Positions 35,661 through 44,724 of a stretch of DNA of 64,000 nucleotides are shown here, piece after piece (position 1 is the stretch's first letter; the number at the start of each line of letters is the position of its first letter). A model generated the notes under the pieces. The model saw nothing but the letters and a program-made list of their open reading frames with translations. It had not been told where the DNA came from and did not search any database. The stretch covers positions 62,001 through 126,000 of the forward strand of contig JAEINQ010000005.1 of NCBI GenBank assembly GCA_016342285.1. The letters are read 5' to 3'. Source of the DNA: Desulfobacterales bacterium. Lineage in GTDB: Bacteria; Desulfobacterota; Desulfobacteria; Desulfobacterales; JAEINQ01. A program made the position numbers and the translations under genes.

Positions 35661-36026
35661 ATGACGCTACATGAAATCTATCAGCAAATGAAAACCAAGT
35701 ATGGCTGGGAGTCCGGCGATAACTGCCCTGGTGGACTCCGGGCAGTCCGCACCGAAATCGTAAAAGCGATCAACGTCAATTTAAACCCGCACCATGGGCT
35801 CAAATTAATTGCCTTTGATCTCGACGGGCCGCACAACAACGTCCGTATTGGCTTCATAAACATCAAGACCGCAGCCATGGTCAATACCAACATGGCTGTG
35901 GAAATACAGGTCGAACACATCTTAAACGAACTCGAAGCGGTTGAAATGCTGCTCGTCGAACACAATCTTGTGGTGGCTGCTTCATCTACCAATTACCAGC
36001 TCAGAAACGAAAGCCGTGGATCATGA
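35661..36026 (+). CDS. hypothetical phage protein
   Basis: 121 residues from ATG 35661 (MTLHEIYQQMKTKYGWES). The frame is open upstream only because it runs through the frameshifted gene. A beta region (IAFDLDGPHNNVRIGFINI) and a C-terminal helix. Not recognised. Confidence 0.5.
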   Translation: MTLHEIYQQMKTKYGWESGDNCPGGLRAVRTEIVKAINVNLNPHHGLKLIAFDLDGPHNNVRIGFINIKTAAMVNTNMAVEIQVEHILNELEAVEMLLVEHNLVVAASSTNYQLRNESRGS

Positions 36027-36487
36027 GATGGCCCTGGTACGTTGCATGCTTGATTCTTGCGAGCCTGGAAGCGTTTGTTCTGTGGCCAGGTGCCAAGGTA
36101 CAGCCATCTTGTGCCCAGCAACGGCTCAATGAAAAACTGGTTCGCCGGGTGCTGGCCATTGAAAAGACCATGATCAAACAGGCCAAACGGGTTACCGTTA
36201 CTGCCTATACGCCCCGGGCCGCCGAAACCGATTCAACGCCTGAACTCACAGCCATTCAGCGCCGCGTCAAGCCCGGCACCGTGGCCGTGTCGCCTGATTT
36301 GCTGGCCCAGGGCTGGACCTTTGGGCGCAAAGTCTACATCGAGGGCATAGGCGTGCTGGTCATTGGCGATCTGATGCACCCAAAGTGGACCGATTCAATG
36401 GACGTGCTGCTCTTTGATCTGAAAGCAGCGCGTGAATTTGGCCGACAAGAAAATCTATTGGCTGTTTTATTGCTGGAGGCAACATGA
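36023..36487 (+). CDS. 3D-domain protein, membrane-anchored
   Basis: 154 residues in an ATGA overlap. An N-terminal hydrophobic segment (WYVACLILASLEAFVLWPG) is followed by a 3D domain: VTVTAYTPRAAETDSTPELT, VAVSPDLLAQGWTFGRKVYI, GVLVIGDLMHPKW with MDVLLFD. This double-psi barrel occurs in cell-wall lytic transglycosylases. An envelope role such as lysis or superinfection exclusion is inferred. Confidence 0.75.
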   Translation: MRWPWYVACLILASLEAFVLWPGAKVQPSCAQQRLNEKLVRRVLAIEKTMIKQAKRVTVTAYTPRAAETDSTPELTAIQRRVKPGTVAVSPDLLAQGWTFGRKVYIEGIGVLVIGDLMHPKWTDSMDVLLFDLKAAREFGRQENLLAVLLLEAT

Positions 36488-36819
36488 ACACAACTGAGCT
36501 TGAAGGCAAGATCGTTAAACTAAAAAACTGGAAAGACGAAAAAAGGGCCATTATTACTGGTTGCGACAAAGACATCGGCATTACGCTGATGAGTGTAGAT
36601 AAAACGAAATATCTTTATTGCCTTGTTGGCCCCAGTGCGCCGAATTTCCGTGATTCCCGGCTGGCCAGGACTTATCATGAAGAGGTCTTTCCTAAACTCG
36701 TAAAAATGCTGCAAGAAGGTTGTTTTGACAGCAGAATCGATGACGATCTCTACGAAGAGTATTTTCCCGTAAGTAGGGACGGAATGCCCAGCGTCAACTC
36801 TTGTCCATTTTCACAATAA
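36484..36819 (+). CDS. hypothetical phage protein
   Basis: 111 residues in an ATGA overlap with the 3D-domain gene. N-terminal KOW/SH3-like stretch (LEGKIVKLKNWKDEKRAIIT), acidic C-terminus (SRIDDDLYEEYFPV). Not recognised. Confidence 0.55.
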   Translation: MNTTELEGKIVKLKNWKDEKRAIITGCDKDIGITLMSVDKTKYLYCLVGPSAPNFRDSRLARTYHEEVFPKLVKMLQEGCFDSRIDDDLYEEYFPVSRDGMPSVNSCPFSQ

Positions 36820-36851
36820 ACTCGACCACCCGTTTTATTATTAGAGGCAAC

Positions 36852-37718
36852 ATGAATTCATACGATCAATGGAAGACAGCAAGCCCCGATGAAGACACCA
36901 GCGTTGACGTCGCTGAAACTCTGGCTCGCTTTGGCCGCGTGGGGCACGGCTTATGCGGTAAAGACGCGGACCTTGATCCGGGAGGGCAAATCAAGGTTGT
37001 GTCTGCCTGCTACTTTGATGCCGGTGAAACATGGCGGGCAGAAGCCCGCCTGCAGGTGTATGCTAATATTTGCAGCCCAGAAGGCGAGGAAGAAGGCGAG
37101 ATCGCAGAATCTATCATTATGGATGAAAACCAATATCATGGAGAATGGACCGGTTCTGATTATTGGTGCTTTTCCATGCGCTCACCATTGATCAGTAGCA
37201 ACGATGTCCACGTTGTTTCCGTCAACTTCCCAATTGATCTCGACAACGAGCCCACCCCCGATGCCGTGGCGCAGTTACTCAGCGACGCAATTTGGAGCGA
37301 CCCCGAAATCAAGGCCTTTCAGGCGTCCATGGCCGATCTTTCAAGGGCGATTGACGCCATACCGGAAAATAAAATGATGACCCCCATAGAAGAAACCCTT
37401 TTCATCTGGAAAGAAGCAGACAAACAGTTGGCACGCCGCCCAGGCGTAAGTTGCCACGAGCTGAAAGAAATTATTATAAACGGCAATCAGGATAAACTTT
37501 CTCTGGCTTCCTACAAAAACTACTGCCCCCTTTGCGAAATTTATGCCCCACAATGCGGCCATTGTCCACTATACATAGCATCTGGAGAGACTACCGGCCT
37601 CTACGGCTGCATCCCAGCCTATGACGCCACGGTAAACGGTGATTGTAAGCCATTGATTGCCATTCTCAGTAAACTCGTCATAAAGTTTCAAGAAAAACAG
37701 AAAGCGAATGAGACATGA
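36852..37718 (+). CDS. hypothetical protein with Cys-rich C-terminus
   Basis: 288 residues from ATG 36852. The N-terminal two thirds have beta-like stretches (IKVVSACYFDAGETWRAEAR); the C-terminal part has a Cys/His cluster (YCPLCEIYAPQCGHCPLYI, then YGC and DCK), probably metal-binding. Not recognised. Confidence 0.55.
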   Translation: MNSYDQWKTASPDEDTSVDVAETLARFGRVGHGLCGKDADLDPGGQIKVVSACYFDAGETWRAEARLQVYANICSPEGEEEGEIAESIIMDENQYHGEWTGSDYWCFSMRSPLISSNDVHVVSVNFPIDLDNEPTPDAVAQLLSDAIWSDPEIKAFQASMADLSRAIDAIPENKMMTPIEETLFIWKEADKQLARRPGVSCHELKEIIINGNQDKLSLASYKNYCPLCEIYAPQCGHCPLYIASGETTGLYGCIPAYDATVNGDCKPLIAILSKLVIKFQEKQKANET

Positions 37719-38062
37719 AAAAGAAAAAGCCAGTCCCCGGGCCATATCGGGTACAGCACCCGGTCGGGATCAAGACCATTGAGATTGTGAGCAAATCTGG
37801 CATTTTTATCGCCCGGGTCTACCGAAAACCGATTCCCGATGAACAAGACCTGGCCACTGCTGAATTACTGGCATCGGCGCCGGACTTGCAGGCCCGAATC
37901 AACGACGGCAAGGTCGTCGGGTCAGTGAGCAAAAACACCACCTATCTGGTCTGCGGTGACAAAGCGGGCGGGAAGAAAGCCAAGGCGGAAAAGTTGGGCG
38001 TGAAATGTATCAGCGAGGACGATCTGCGGGCATGGTGCAACAGCGAAAGAGAGGCCGCATGA
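37715..38062 (+). CDS. phage protein with partial BRCT domain
   Basis: 115 residues in an ATGA overlap. The first half carries the common phage motif ending AELLASAPDLQAR; the second half, DGKVVGSVSKNTTYLVCGDK followed by GGKKAKAEKLGVKCISEDDL, is the C-terminal two thirds of a BRCT domain as in bacterial NAD-dependent DNA ligases. It looks like a fusion of two phage fragments. BRCT domains bind DNA ends or phosphopeptides. Confidence 0.65.
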   Translation: MKKKKPVPGPYRVQHPVGIKTIEIVSKSGIFIARVYRKPIPDEQDLATAELLASAPDLQARINDGKVVGSVSKNTTYLVCGDKAGGKKAKAEKLGVKCISEDDLRAWCNSEREAA

Positions 38063-38331
38063 AAAAAGAAACCGGCGACTTAATTCACGAGTGCACGGAA
38101 ATTGAGCTACAGCTCGAAGACCTTTGCGATAAGGTTCGCAAAGCAAGCCTGCGCATCCAGGCTATGGATAAAAGTCAGCATTGGCCCTTTGACAGAAGCG
38201 GACTGGCTGCTTTGCCGTTTGACGTTCAATGCGAGATGGTGCGGGCCGCGATCGTGGCAGAGCCAGAGCTGGCTAAAGGCGTTAAATATATTAGGTGGGT
38301 ACATGAAAACGAAGGCGACCTTTTCCAGTAA
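38059..38331 (+). CDS. hypothetical phage protein
   Basis: 90 residues from ATG 38059 in an ATGA overlap (MKKETGDLIHECTEIELQLE). Helical with a short coiled-coil. Not recognised. A leader motif (about 38353) follows. Confidence 0.55.
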   Translation: MKKETGDLIHECTEIELQLEDLCDKVRKASLRIQAMDKSQHWPFDRSGLAALPFDVQCEMVRAAIVAEPELAKGVKYIRWVHENEGDLFQ

Positions 38332-38401
38332 CGGGAAGAAAAAAACAACCCTCTTTGTTCTTTCTATAGATTTTTACTCACTTATCTGCTGGAGCAATAA
38401 A

Positions 38402-38583
38402 ATGAAACCCAAGCTCATAACTGTAAATGGCCGCGCCTGTGTCGCTGTATTGGTCAAGGCCATTATGGGAGCCTGTGTTTGGAGGGTAAAAACATTCGAA
38501 CGCCGATCCCGCGCCCGAAATACCGGTACTATAATGGCCAGTGGGAAAAATACCTCAAATTGAAAGAATGGGTGGCAGCGTGA
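38402..38583 (+). pseudogene. frameshifted small phage protein
   Basis: ATG 38402 gives MKPKLITVNGRACVAVLVKA, after which that frame reads poorly and stops at 38563. In the +1 frame it continues as HYGSLCLEGKNIRTPIPRPK, YRYYNGQWEKYLKLKEWVAA and TGA 38583. One extra C in the run at 38459 would make a single 60-residue protein. Confidence 0.5.
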
Positions 38584-39077
38584 AGCTTAATAAGACTCAG
38601 CTACTCAAAAAGATTGGCGTGCTTTTCGGCCAAATTTACTGGCACGAACGCGGCACATTCCCCAAGGAAACCATCCTGGCCATTCGTCGTGAGCATCGAG
38701 CACTGGAATTCAAGTTTGAGCTTGGCGATTATGTGCCTGAAACCAATAGCCGGGGCAACATCATCGAGCGGTCCTTTGATGGCCAAACCGATCGATACGC
38801 CTTTGACATGGGCCGGTGCTCGCGGGCAAATGGCTGGATCCAATATGATACTCAACAAGACGCCAGCTATTTTGGTGTATGGGTCAACATGGAAACCCGC
38901 CAAACGGTCACTTTCTGCGAAGGCGATATCATCGAGGTCACATGCCTGGATAAAGCGTCGTTTAAGGCCGAACTTGACGATGCGGCCCAGTTTTACGGTC
39001 CACCGCCACCAGCTATGGTGACCTATGACAAAAACTGGAATCGCACTGAATATTTTTCAGAAAGGCCGGCGCTATGA
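38580..39077 (+). CDS. hypothetical phage protein
   Basis: 165 residues from GTG 38580, overlapping the stop of the frameshifted gene (GTGA). Contains FKFELGDYVPETNSRGNIIE, IQYDTQQDASYFGVWVNMET and a late YGPPPPAMVTYDKNW. Beta-rich. Not recognised. Confidence 0.55.
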   Translation: MKLNKTQLLKKIGVLFGQIYWHERGTFPKETILAIRREHRALEFKFELGDYVPETNSRGNIIERSFDGQTDRYAFDMGRCSRANGWIQYDTQQDASYFGVWVNMETRQTVTFCEGDIIEVTCLDKASFKAELDDAAQFYGPPPPAMVTYDKNWNRTEYFSERPAL

Positions 39078-39376
39078 GCGAAATGAAACCCAAAATCATA
39101 TCAGTGACAGCCAACCGGGTTGACTTTGAATACGCCAGTGAAGGCTGGGTGCTGAATACCCATCGGGTGGTTATTTTTCAGGACGAAAAGACCAAGTGCT
39201 GGTATTTTGCCGGCTTTCGGCACACGATCACCGATAAAGAAAGCGACGCACTGGCCGAAGCCGTGTTTGAGATGGTGGTCAGCGTATCGGTATGGGTCAA
39301 AAACGAAACCAGATGGAAATACGGTGCAACGGCTTTAAAGATTCTTGAGCAACGGGCCATAGAAGAGGGGACCTAA
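39074..39376 (+). CDS. hypothetical phage protein
   Basis: 100 residues in an ATGA overlap. Beta-rich start (IISVTANRVDFEYASEGWVL) and a C-terminal helix (ALKILEQRAIEEGT). Not recognised. Confidence 0.55.
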   Translation: MSEMKPKIISVTANRVDFEYASEGWVLNTHRVVIFQDEKTKCWYFAGFRHTITDKESDALAEAVFEMVVSVSVWVKNETRWKYGATALKILEQRAIEEGT

Positions 39377-39378
39377 TA

Positions 39379-40152
39379 ATGAACACGGTTAAATACCGGG
39401 GATTCGAAATCCAGATTGAACCCGATGAGATTTCGCTAAACCCGCGTAAAGAGTTTGACAACGCAGGAACAATGGTCTGCTTTCACGGCCAATATGACCT
39501 GGGTGACAGCCATAGCTTTTCTGCCGACAACATCAAAGCCGAGCTGGCCGAGGAGTTTTGCCCGAACCTTGCCAATACCATCAACTATTGGAATAACGAC
39601 GGCTACACCCGTCTGGCCCAGAAATATAGCCATGACAAAGCGTTTCGCATGGTCGAGGCCAAAATCGATAAAATCGCCGAGAAAATCATCGATCGAAAGG
39701 CCATCGTCCTGCCACTTTATCTTTATGACCACTCAGGGCTCACCATGCGCACCGGCGCGCCTGGCTGGGAGTCGAATCGGTTTGGCTTTATTTATATCTC
39801 CCGGGAAAAAGCCGCCATCGAATGGTCCGATCATCCTGAATTTGGGACCATTGAGCAGCGGGCCATCAGGTGCATGGAGGGTGAGGTCCAGGTATATGAT
39901 TACTATTTGACTGGCCAAGTCTACGGCTACATGACCAAGCCAGTGATTGCCAATAAAAAAATAAATGACGATGATTCGTGCTGGGGATTTTTCGGCGGTG
40001 ATCATGAACTCTCGGGCCTGCTCGAATGCGCCAAGGACGCCATTAATGGCGCCATCGCCAGTTACAAGAAAACCGCCGTGGCCGCTGCCCTGGAAGATCG
40101 GCGGCGTCGGCGCGAAATGGCCGCTTTTATGAAAAACTGCTGGGCCTATTAA
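39379..40152 (+). CDS. conserved phage protein
   Basis: 257 residues. The central LPLYLYDHSGLTMRTGAPGW with FGFIYISREKAAIEW and EVQVYDYYLTGQVYGYM is a pattern I have seen in many unrelated phages and plasmids; its function is unknown. The C-terminal helix is Arg-rich (LEDRRRRREMAAFMK). Starts 3 bases after the previous gene. Confidence 0.65.
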   Translation: MNTVKYRGFEIQIEPDEISLNPRKEFDNAGTMVCFHGQYDLGDSHSFSADNIKAELAEEFCPNLANTINYWNNDGYTRLAQKYSHDKAFRMVEAKIDKIAEKIIDRKAIVLPLYLYDHSGLTMRTGAPGWESNRFGFIYISREKAAIEWSDHPEFGTIEQRAIRCMEGEVQVYDYYLTGQVYGYMTKPVIANKKINDDDSCWGFFGGDHELSGLLECAKDAINGAIASYKKTAVAAALEDRRRRREMAAFMKNCWAY

Positions 40153-40176
40153 CAAAAAGAAAGGGGTAATATAGAC

Positions 40177-40587
40177 ATGAGCAACGCAATCAGAGAGCAA
40201 ATCAATGACCTGGTAGACGCGATCTTTCAGGAATTATTGACGGAGCGCAAGAAGATGCGCCTTGAAATCCGGGATAAAATCAGCAAGCTGGGCGAGGACC
40301 TGTCCAGCCAGGTCCGAAAAAATAAGCAAGACGCTGATAATGGGTTTGAAGAACTTAACGGCCGGATCAACGGCCTTGATGTTCGAGAAGACGAACATGG
40401 CGGATGGGTCAACGAGCAACTTGAAGAACTGCGCTCGGCCGATTGCAGCACGGAACTCTCTGAGCTAAGCTGGAAATTCGAAGAGCTTGAAAAAAAGACT
40501 AAAGACGATCTTCAGTACTTAAGTGGTAAGGTGGACGGGATCATGGGCCGTATTGCCGAGATCGAAAAGTGTCTCGCTCATCCCTAA
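40177..40587 (+). CDS. coiled-coil protein
   Basis: 136 residues, almost entirely heptad-like: AIFQELLTERKKMRLEIRDK, then LSWKFEELEKKTKDDLQYLS. Probably a structural or tethering protein. AAGGGG lies upstream of the ATG. Confidence 0.6.
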   Translation: MSNAIREQINDLVDAIFQELLTERKKMRLEIRDKISKLGEDLSSQVRKNKQDADNGFEELNGRINGLDVREDEHGGWVNEQLEELRSADCSTELSELSWKFEELEKKTKDDLQYLSGKVDGIMGRIAEIEKCLAHP

Positions 40588-40595
40588 GCCACTAC

Positions 40596-40714
40596 ATGAT
40601 GTGGCCGGCTCAAAAGTCTCACGGAAAGCAAGAAATTGCCGTGACAACCAGACCAAAAAAGCGTTATATGTGATCGATGCCCTCGAAAATGCCACAGCCA
40701 GTTTAAGCCAGTAA
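40596..40714 (+). pseudogene. possible frameshifted short gene
   Basis: From ATG 40596 the frame gives MMWPAQKSHGKQEIAVTTRP and stops at 40673, whereas the neighbouring frame reads KALYVIDALENATASLSQ to TAA 40714. One extra A in the A6 run (40655-40660) would join them. Evidence is weak because the reading frames are short. Confidence 0.3.
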
Positions 40715-40762
40715 ATCAAATCGGGGAAAATCGAAATCAAGTAATTAAGCGGGGTCGCAAGT

Positions 40763-42445
40763 ATGGGGATGACATCGGGCGTATTTCTTGACGCTCTGTT
40801 TGGCGAAAAGCCAGACGGGGCATGGATTTATCTTTGGAAACTCTCAACCAAGAAATCAATTTGGTTTCAAGACGTCACAAAAGCCGGCGCTTATCTGGAG
40901 AAAGACAACGCAGATATGTTCGTCGGCTGTGGCATGGTCAGCCGAAAAGGAACTCCATCAACCCGCGTTAAAGCCGAACAAGTCAAAGGCATACCCGGCT
41001 TTTATGCCGATATCGACATCAAACACGCCGTTCATAAAAACACCAACCTGCCGGAAACCGTCAAAGAAGCCATGAGCCTGATAAAAGGCCATGGATTCGA
41101 TCCGAGTCTGGTCATACATTCCGGTCATGGCCTCCAGGCCTGGTGGCTTTTTAAAGAACCCTGGATGTTCGATGACGATGCTGAGCGGGAAAAGGCCGCT
41201 GCACTCTCTCAGAGGCTCACAGAGACGTTAAGATCAAATGCGGGGGCCAGAGGGTGGGGGGTCGATGGAGTCCACGATTTGAGCCGTGTGCTTCGCGTAC
41301 CGGGCACTTTCAATAATAAGCAGGGCGACATGATCCCGGTCGTCTGTTTTGAGGAAAATACGGTCAGATATAATCCAGACGACTTTGACGAACTGCTGGT
41401 CGAGATGATCATGGTACCGGTACCGGGATCGGAGCCGGTAAAAGTAGCGGCCGACCCCAAACTGGTAGAAAAGATCGGTGGTGGATTGGTGCTCAACATT
41501 AATGCAAATCCGCCTACCGAAAAATTTGACGTGCTGTGCGACATCGACCCGCAGTTTAAACAATCCTGGCAGGGCAAACGAAAGTTTAAGAGCGGAGACA
41601 CCACTACCAGCGCTTATCACATGAGCCTGGCGTACTATGCCGTGGAGGCCGGGTGGACCGACCAGGAAGTGGCGAACCTGCTGATCGCCTGGAACCGGCG
41701 CCATGGCCATCCAATGGATAAAGTGGTCGGTCGACCGAAATACGTTGGCCTGACCCTGCTCGCGGCTAAAAAAAAAATAACGGACAAGGAAACAGCCAAA
41801 TCAATCGAGCTTGCCGGGCTTCTTGGCGACACTGAAACTCGCGCTGAAAAGATTGCGCTGATCAAAGCCAGCCTGGGGTTTGAGGTAGTGTCTATTGATA
41901 AGTATATGGCGGACACGGTTACCTACGTATTGAAAACCACAACACACGAAATCCCACTGCCTGGAGTGGCCTGCCTTCTGAGGCACAAGAATCTGCAGGA
42001 TAGCATCGGTGAGGCCATAGATTTTCGGATTCCAAATGTAAGCAAGAGGCAGTGGGCGATATTATCACAGGCTTTATTAGCCCTGGTTACGACCGTGGCC
42101 ATGCCGGCTGAGGCGACATTGAAAGGCCGGTTAAAGTACTGGTTGAGAGATTATCTTGACGGCAAACCCCAATTCACAGCCGCCGAGGCCGCCGCCGAAC
42201 AAGATCCGTTTGTGAAGGGAGGCAATTGGCACATATTTGTCGATTCCCTCATGGATTACATGCGTCAGAAAAAAAGCATCGAGGAGGGCAGGTCAACGAT
42301 CATCACTGCGCTCAAGCGACTTGGCCTTGAATCACAGAAGGTCAACGTGGTGATCGACGGGGCCTGGACGTCACGCCGGGTACTGCTCGTACCGACCAAG
42401 ATCCTTGCTGTTCCTACGCGGCCGCTGCTGGCTGTTGTAAAATAA
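40763..42445 (+). CDS. primase-polymerase (AEP-type) replication protein
   Basis: 560 residues. The N-terminal half has the archaeo-eukaryotic primase signature: FYADIDIKHA (metal-binding Asp pair, about 80), LVIHSGHGLQAWWLFKEP (s-x-H, about 115) and DLSRVLRVPGTFNNK (about 180). The C-terminal half is helical, with no Walker A, so the helicase is probably the separate UvrD-like protein two genes downstream. Such proteins prime and start replication in phages and plasmids. Followed by a weak hairpin with T-run (42446-42470). Confidence 0.75.
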   Translation: MGMTSGVFLDALFGEKPDGAWIYLWKLSTKKSIWFQDVTKAGAYLEKDNADMFVGCGMVSRKGTPSTRVKAEQVKGIPGFYADIDIKHAVHKNTNLPETVKEAMSLIKGHGFDPSLVIHSGHGLQAWWLFKEPWMFDDDAEREKAAALSQRLTETLRSNAGARGWGVDGVHDLSRVLRVPGTFNNKQGDMIPVVCFEENTVRYNPDDFDELLVEMIMVPVPGSEPVKVAADPKLVEKIGGGLVLNINANPPTEKFDVLCDIDPQFKQSWQGKRKFKSGDTTTSAYHMSLAYYAVEAGWTDQEVANLLIAWNRRHGHPMDKVVGRPKYVGLTLLAAKKKITDKETAKSIELAGLLGDTETRAEKIALIKASLGFEVVSIDKYMADTVTYVLKTTTHEIPLPGVACLLRHKNLQDSIGEAIDFRIPNVSKRQWAILSQALLALVTTVAMPAEATLKGRLKYWLRDYLDGKPQFTAAEAAAEQDPFVKGGNWHIFVDSLMDYMRQKKSIEEGRSTIITALKRLGLESQKVNVVIDGAWTSRRVLLVPTKILAVPTRPLLAVVK

Positions 42446-42570
42446 TGCCTTTACTATAAGGGTTTTTTTCACGACTGAGGCAGCTTTCGTGAAAACCGAA
42501 AAAGAGAGTGACTTTGTGACTTATCTGTCGTTATCTTTAAGTATAACACATATCTACGAACAGCAGACCC

Positions 42571-42610
42571 TGACTTATCGGTGACTTATTGGTGACTTAC
42601 TGACTTAAAG
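42571..42610. repeat. TGACTTA direct repeats, possible replication iterons
   Basis: TGACTTA occurs at 42571, 42582, 42593 and 42601, spaced 11, 11 and 8 bases, with two looser copies (GTGACTT) at 42508 and 42516. They fill the only real gap between the primase and the helicase gene, a usual place for an origin. Confidence 0.55.
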
Positions 42611-42686
42611 ACAGCCATTTGGAACCATTTTTAGTGTCTTATTGGGAATTACTGTTAATAACAACCATATAATAGAGGGTAAAAAC

Positions 42687-42974
42687 ATGAAAACTACCCA
42701 GAACGCGTCAGAAAAGGTCAGGGATGTGATTGGCATCGAAATTACGGAGGCCCAATCCCGCGTCCGGCCATCCTACAAAGGAGGGTCGGAGCGTGTGTAT
42801 TTCATGAGAGTCAATGGACAGCACGTCGAGCTGGTTGGTGGTGACAGTTTGTTGGTCCAGGCAAAGTTCCGCAAGAACATCGCCGAGCAAACCGACATTT
42901 GGCTCCCGGAGCTATCCAGGGCCAAGTGGAGTGAGGTTTCAGAGCTGCTTTTCGCCATTGTAAGGGGTGAATAA
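42687..42974 (+). CDS. small hypothetical protein, replication module
   Basis: 95 residues from ATG 42687 (AGAGGG upstream). Contains EAQSRVRPSYKGGSERVYFM and a C-terminal DIWLPELSRAKW. Its stop overlaps the helicase start by one base, so it probably supports replication. Not recognised. Confidence 0.6.
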   Translation: MKTTQNASEKVRDVIGIEITEAQSRVRPSYKGGSERVYFMRVNGQHVELVGGDSLLVQAKFRKNIAEQTDIWLPELSRAKWSEVSELLFAIVRGE

Positions 42975-44656
42975 TGGGCGAAATTCAAATCCAGGGGCCA
43001 CCGGGTACTGGCAAGACCACCCGGTTGGCAACCAAGGAGATTCCAGACGCAGCAAGAAAATTCGGCAGTCACAAGATTGTGGTTACCAGTTTCACAAAAA
43101 CTGGAGCAAAAGAGATCGCAAATAAGCCCAGCGTTGAGACCGGGCTGACCATCCCTGTGGATTCTCAAAATGTGGGCACGCTGCATAGTCTGTGTTTTCG
43201 GGCCATTGGCAACCCAGTGCTTGCCGAAGCGAATAAAAAAGTCTGGAACGCTGAATTTCCTCAATATCCGATGGAGGCCGCCGCAAAAGGCAATATGGAT
43301 GAAGGCGGCACCGATGAATCGAGCGGCTCTGTAGGCGAGAGGCTACTTGGCGAGGTTGGCATTTTGCGGGCCAAGATGATTCCAGAAGACATGTGGCCAG
43401 GCGTAACCATTAAGGCCTTTTATAAAGCCTGGTGTAAATTTAAGTCGGCACATGGCTTTATGGACTTCACAGACCTGATTGAAGTTTGCCTCCGCGACAT
43501 GCCCTATGCCCCCGGTCACCCAGATGTGATCTTTGTGGATGAGGCCCAGGATTTTACAAAATTACAGCTTTCGCTGGTTCGCAGTTGGGGGCAAGAAGCT
43601 CAATGGTTGGTGCTCGTCGGAGACGATGATCAGTGCATATATCGGTTCACTGGTGCCAGCCCCGAGGCGTTTATTCGTGCCGATCTTGATCAGAAATTCA
43701 AGAGAGTGTTGGGCCAAAGCTACCGGGTCCCGCAGGCCGTGCTTGAACGGGCAATGAAGCTCATTAAAAAAGTGTCGGTGCGTGAACCAAAAGAGTATGC
43801 TCCGCGTCTGGATGAAAGCGGCGTGCCGGTATTGGGCTTGGTTCGGCGGCACAAGGAATCCTATAAGTCCGTCAAGCAAGTTATCAGAGAGGCAAAAGAA
43901 AAAGCAGCTAACGGCAAAACTGTTATGTTTCTGGCGTCGTGTTCATACATGGTTGAGCCGCTAAAGGCGGAATTGCGAAGCGCTGGTATTCCGTTCCATA
44001 ATCCATACCGGAAAAGACGCGGCGATTGGAATCCGCTACAATCCGGCGGTGGCGAGAAAAATTCAGCCAGAGATTTATTAGCCGGGTTCTTTGGGTCCGG
44101 CGAAGATGGTCCATATTGGGATATTCGGCAGTTTCTATCATGGGCTAAATATCTAAAAGTAGGCCCAGAGGGACTGATCCGTAAAAACGGCAAGGCAGGA
44201 ATTAAAGCGCTCGAAGATGTTGTAATTAAAAACGGCGAAGGGCTGCACACAGCGCGAGGGGTATTGTCACAAATATTGACAGATAGCGCGGTCGAACATG
44301 CAATGGGTCGGGATGTCAAGTGGCTTTTTGACCAGGTGCAAGCCACGCGGCAGGAAGGATTGAAGTACCCCTTACAGGTTTTGGGCTCGTTTGGGTTGGA
44401 TGCAGTCTTAGGACCGCCAAAGATTGTTATAGGGACGATCCACTCAGTCAAGGGTGGCGAGGCCGATTCGGTTTATCTGTTTCCAGATATAAGCTTTCAG
44501 GCGAACCAGGAAATTCTTGGTAAGGGCGGGAAAGAAGCAAGGGACAGCTTATACAGGCTATTTTATGTTGGCATGACTCGCGCAAAGGAAGAACTAATCA
44601 TAATGGCACCATCAAATGCTGGAAGGGGTAAGGCCAGCCTTTGTGTGGAACTATGA
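42974..44656 (+). CDS. SF1 helicase, UvrD/Rep-like
   Basis: 560 residues. Walker A GPPGTGKTTR (about 8), motif Ia VTSFTKTGAKEI, Walker B VIFVDEAQD (about 182), motif III VGDDDQCIY (about 213), motif IV LGQSYRVP, motif V IGTIHSVKGGEADSVYL (about 490) and motif VI FYVGMTRAKEEL (about 530). A 3'-5' translocating helicase; shorter than UvrD, with reduced 1B/2B regions. It probably acts as replicative or repair helicase with the prim-pol. Confidence 0.9.
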   Translation: MGEIQIQGPPGTGKTTRLATKEIPDAARKFGSHKIVVTSFTKTGAKEIANKPSVETGLTIPVDSQNVGTLHSLCFRAIGNPVLAEANKKVWNAEFPQYPMEAAAKGNMDEGGTDESSGSVGERLLGEVGILRAKMIPEDMWPGVTIKAFYKAWCKFKSAHGFMDFTDLIEVCLRDMPYAPGHPDVIFVDEAQDFTKLQLSLVRSWGQEAQWLVLVGDDDQCIYRFTGASPEAFIRADLDQKFKRVLGQSYRVPQAVLERAMKLIKKVSVREPKEYAPRLDESGVPVLGLVRRHKESYKSVKQVIREAKEKAANGKTVMFLASCSYMVEPLKAELRSAGIPFHNPYRKRRGDWNPLQSGGGEKNSARDLLAGFFGSGEDGPYWDIRQFLSWAKYLKVGPEGLIRKNGKAGIKALEDVVIKNGEGLHTARGVLSQILTDSAVEHAMGRDVKWLFDQVQATRQEGLKYPLQVLGSFGLDAVLGPPKIVIGTIHSVKGGEADSVYLFPDISFQANQEILGKGGKEARDSLYRLFYVGMTRAKEELIIMAPSNAGRGKASLCVEL

Positions 44657-44724
44657 ATCCAAAGTGAACAGATCTCCGCCTCATACGAAAATACGCAAGA
44701 AGATACATGGAGGCCAGGCATAAT

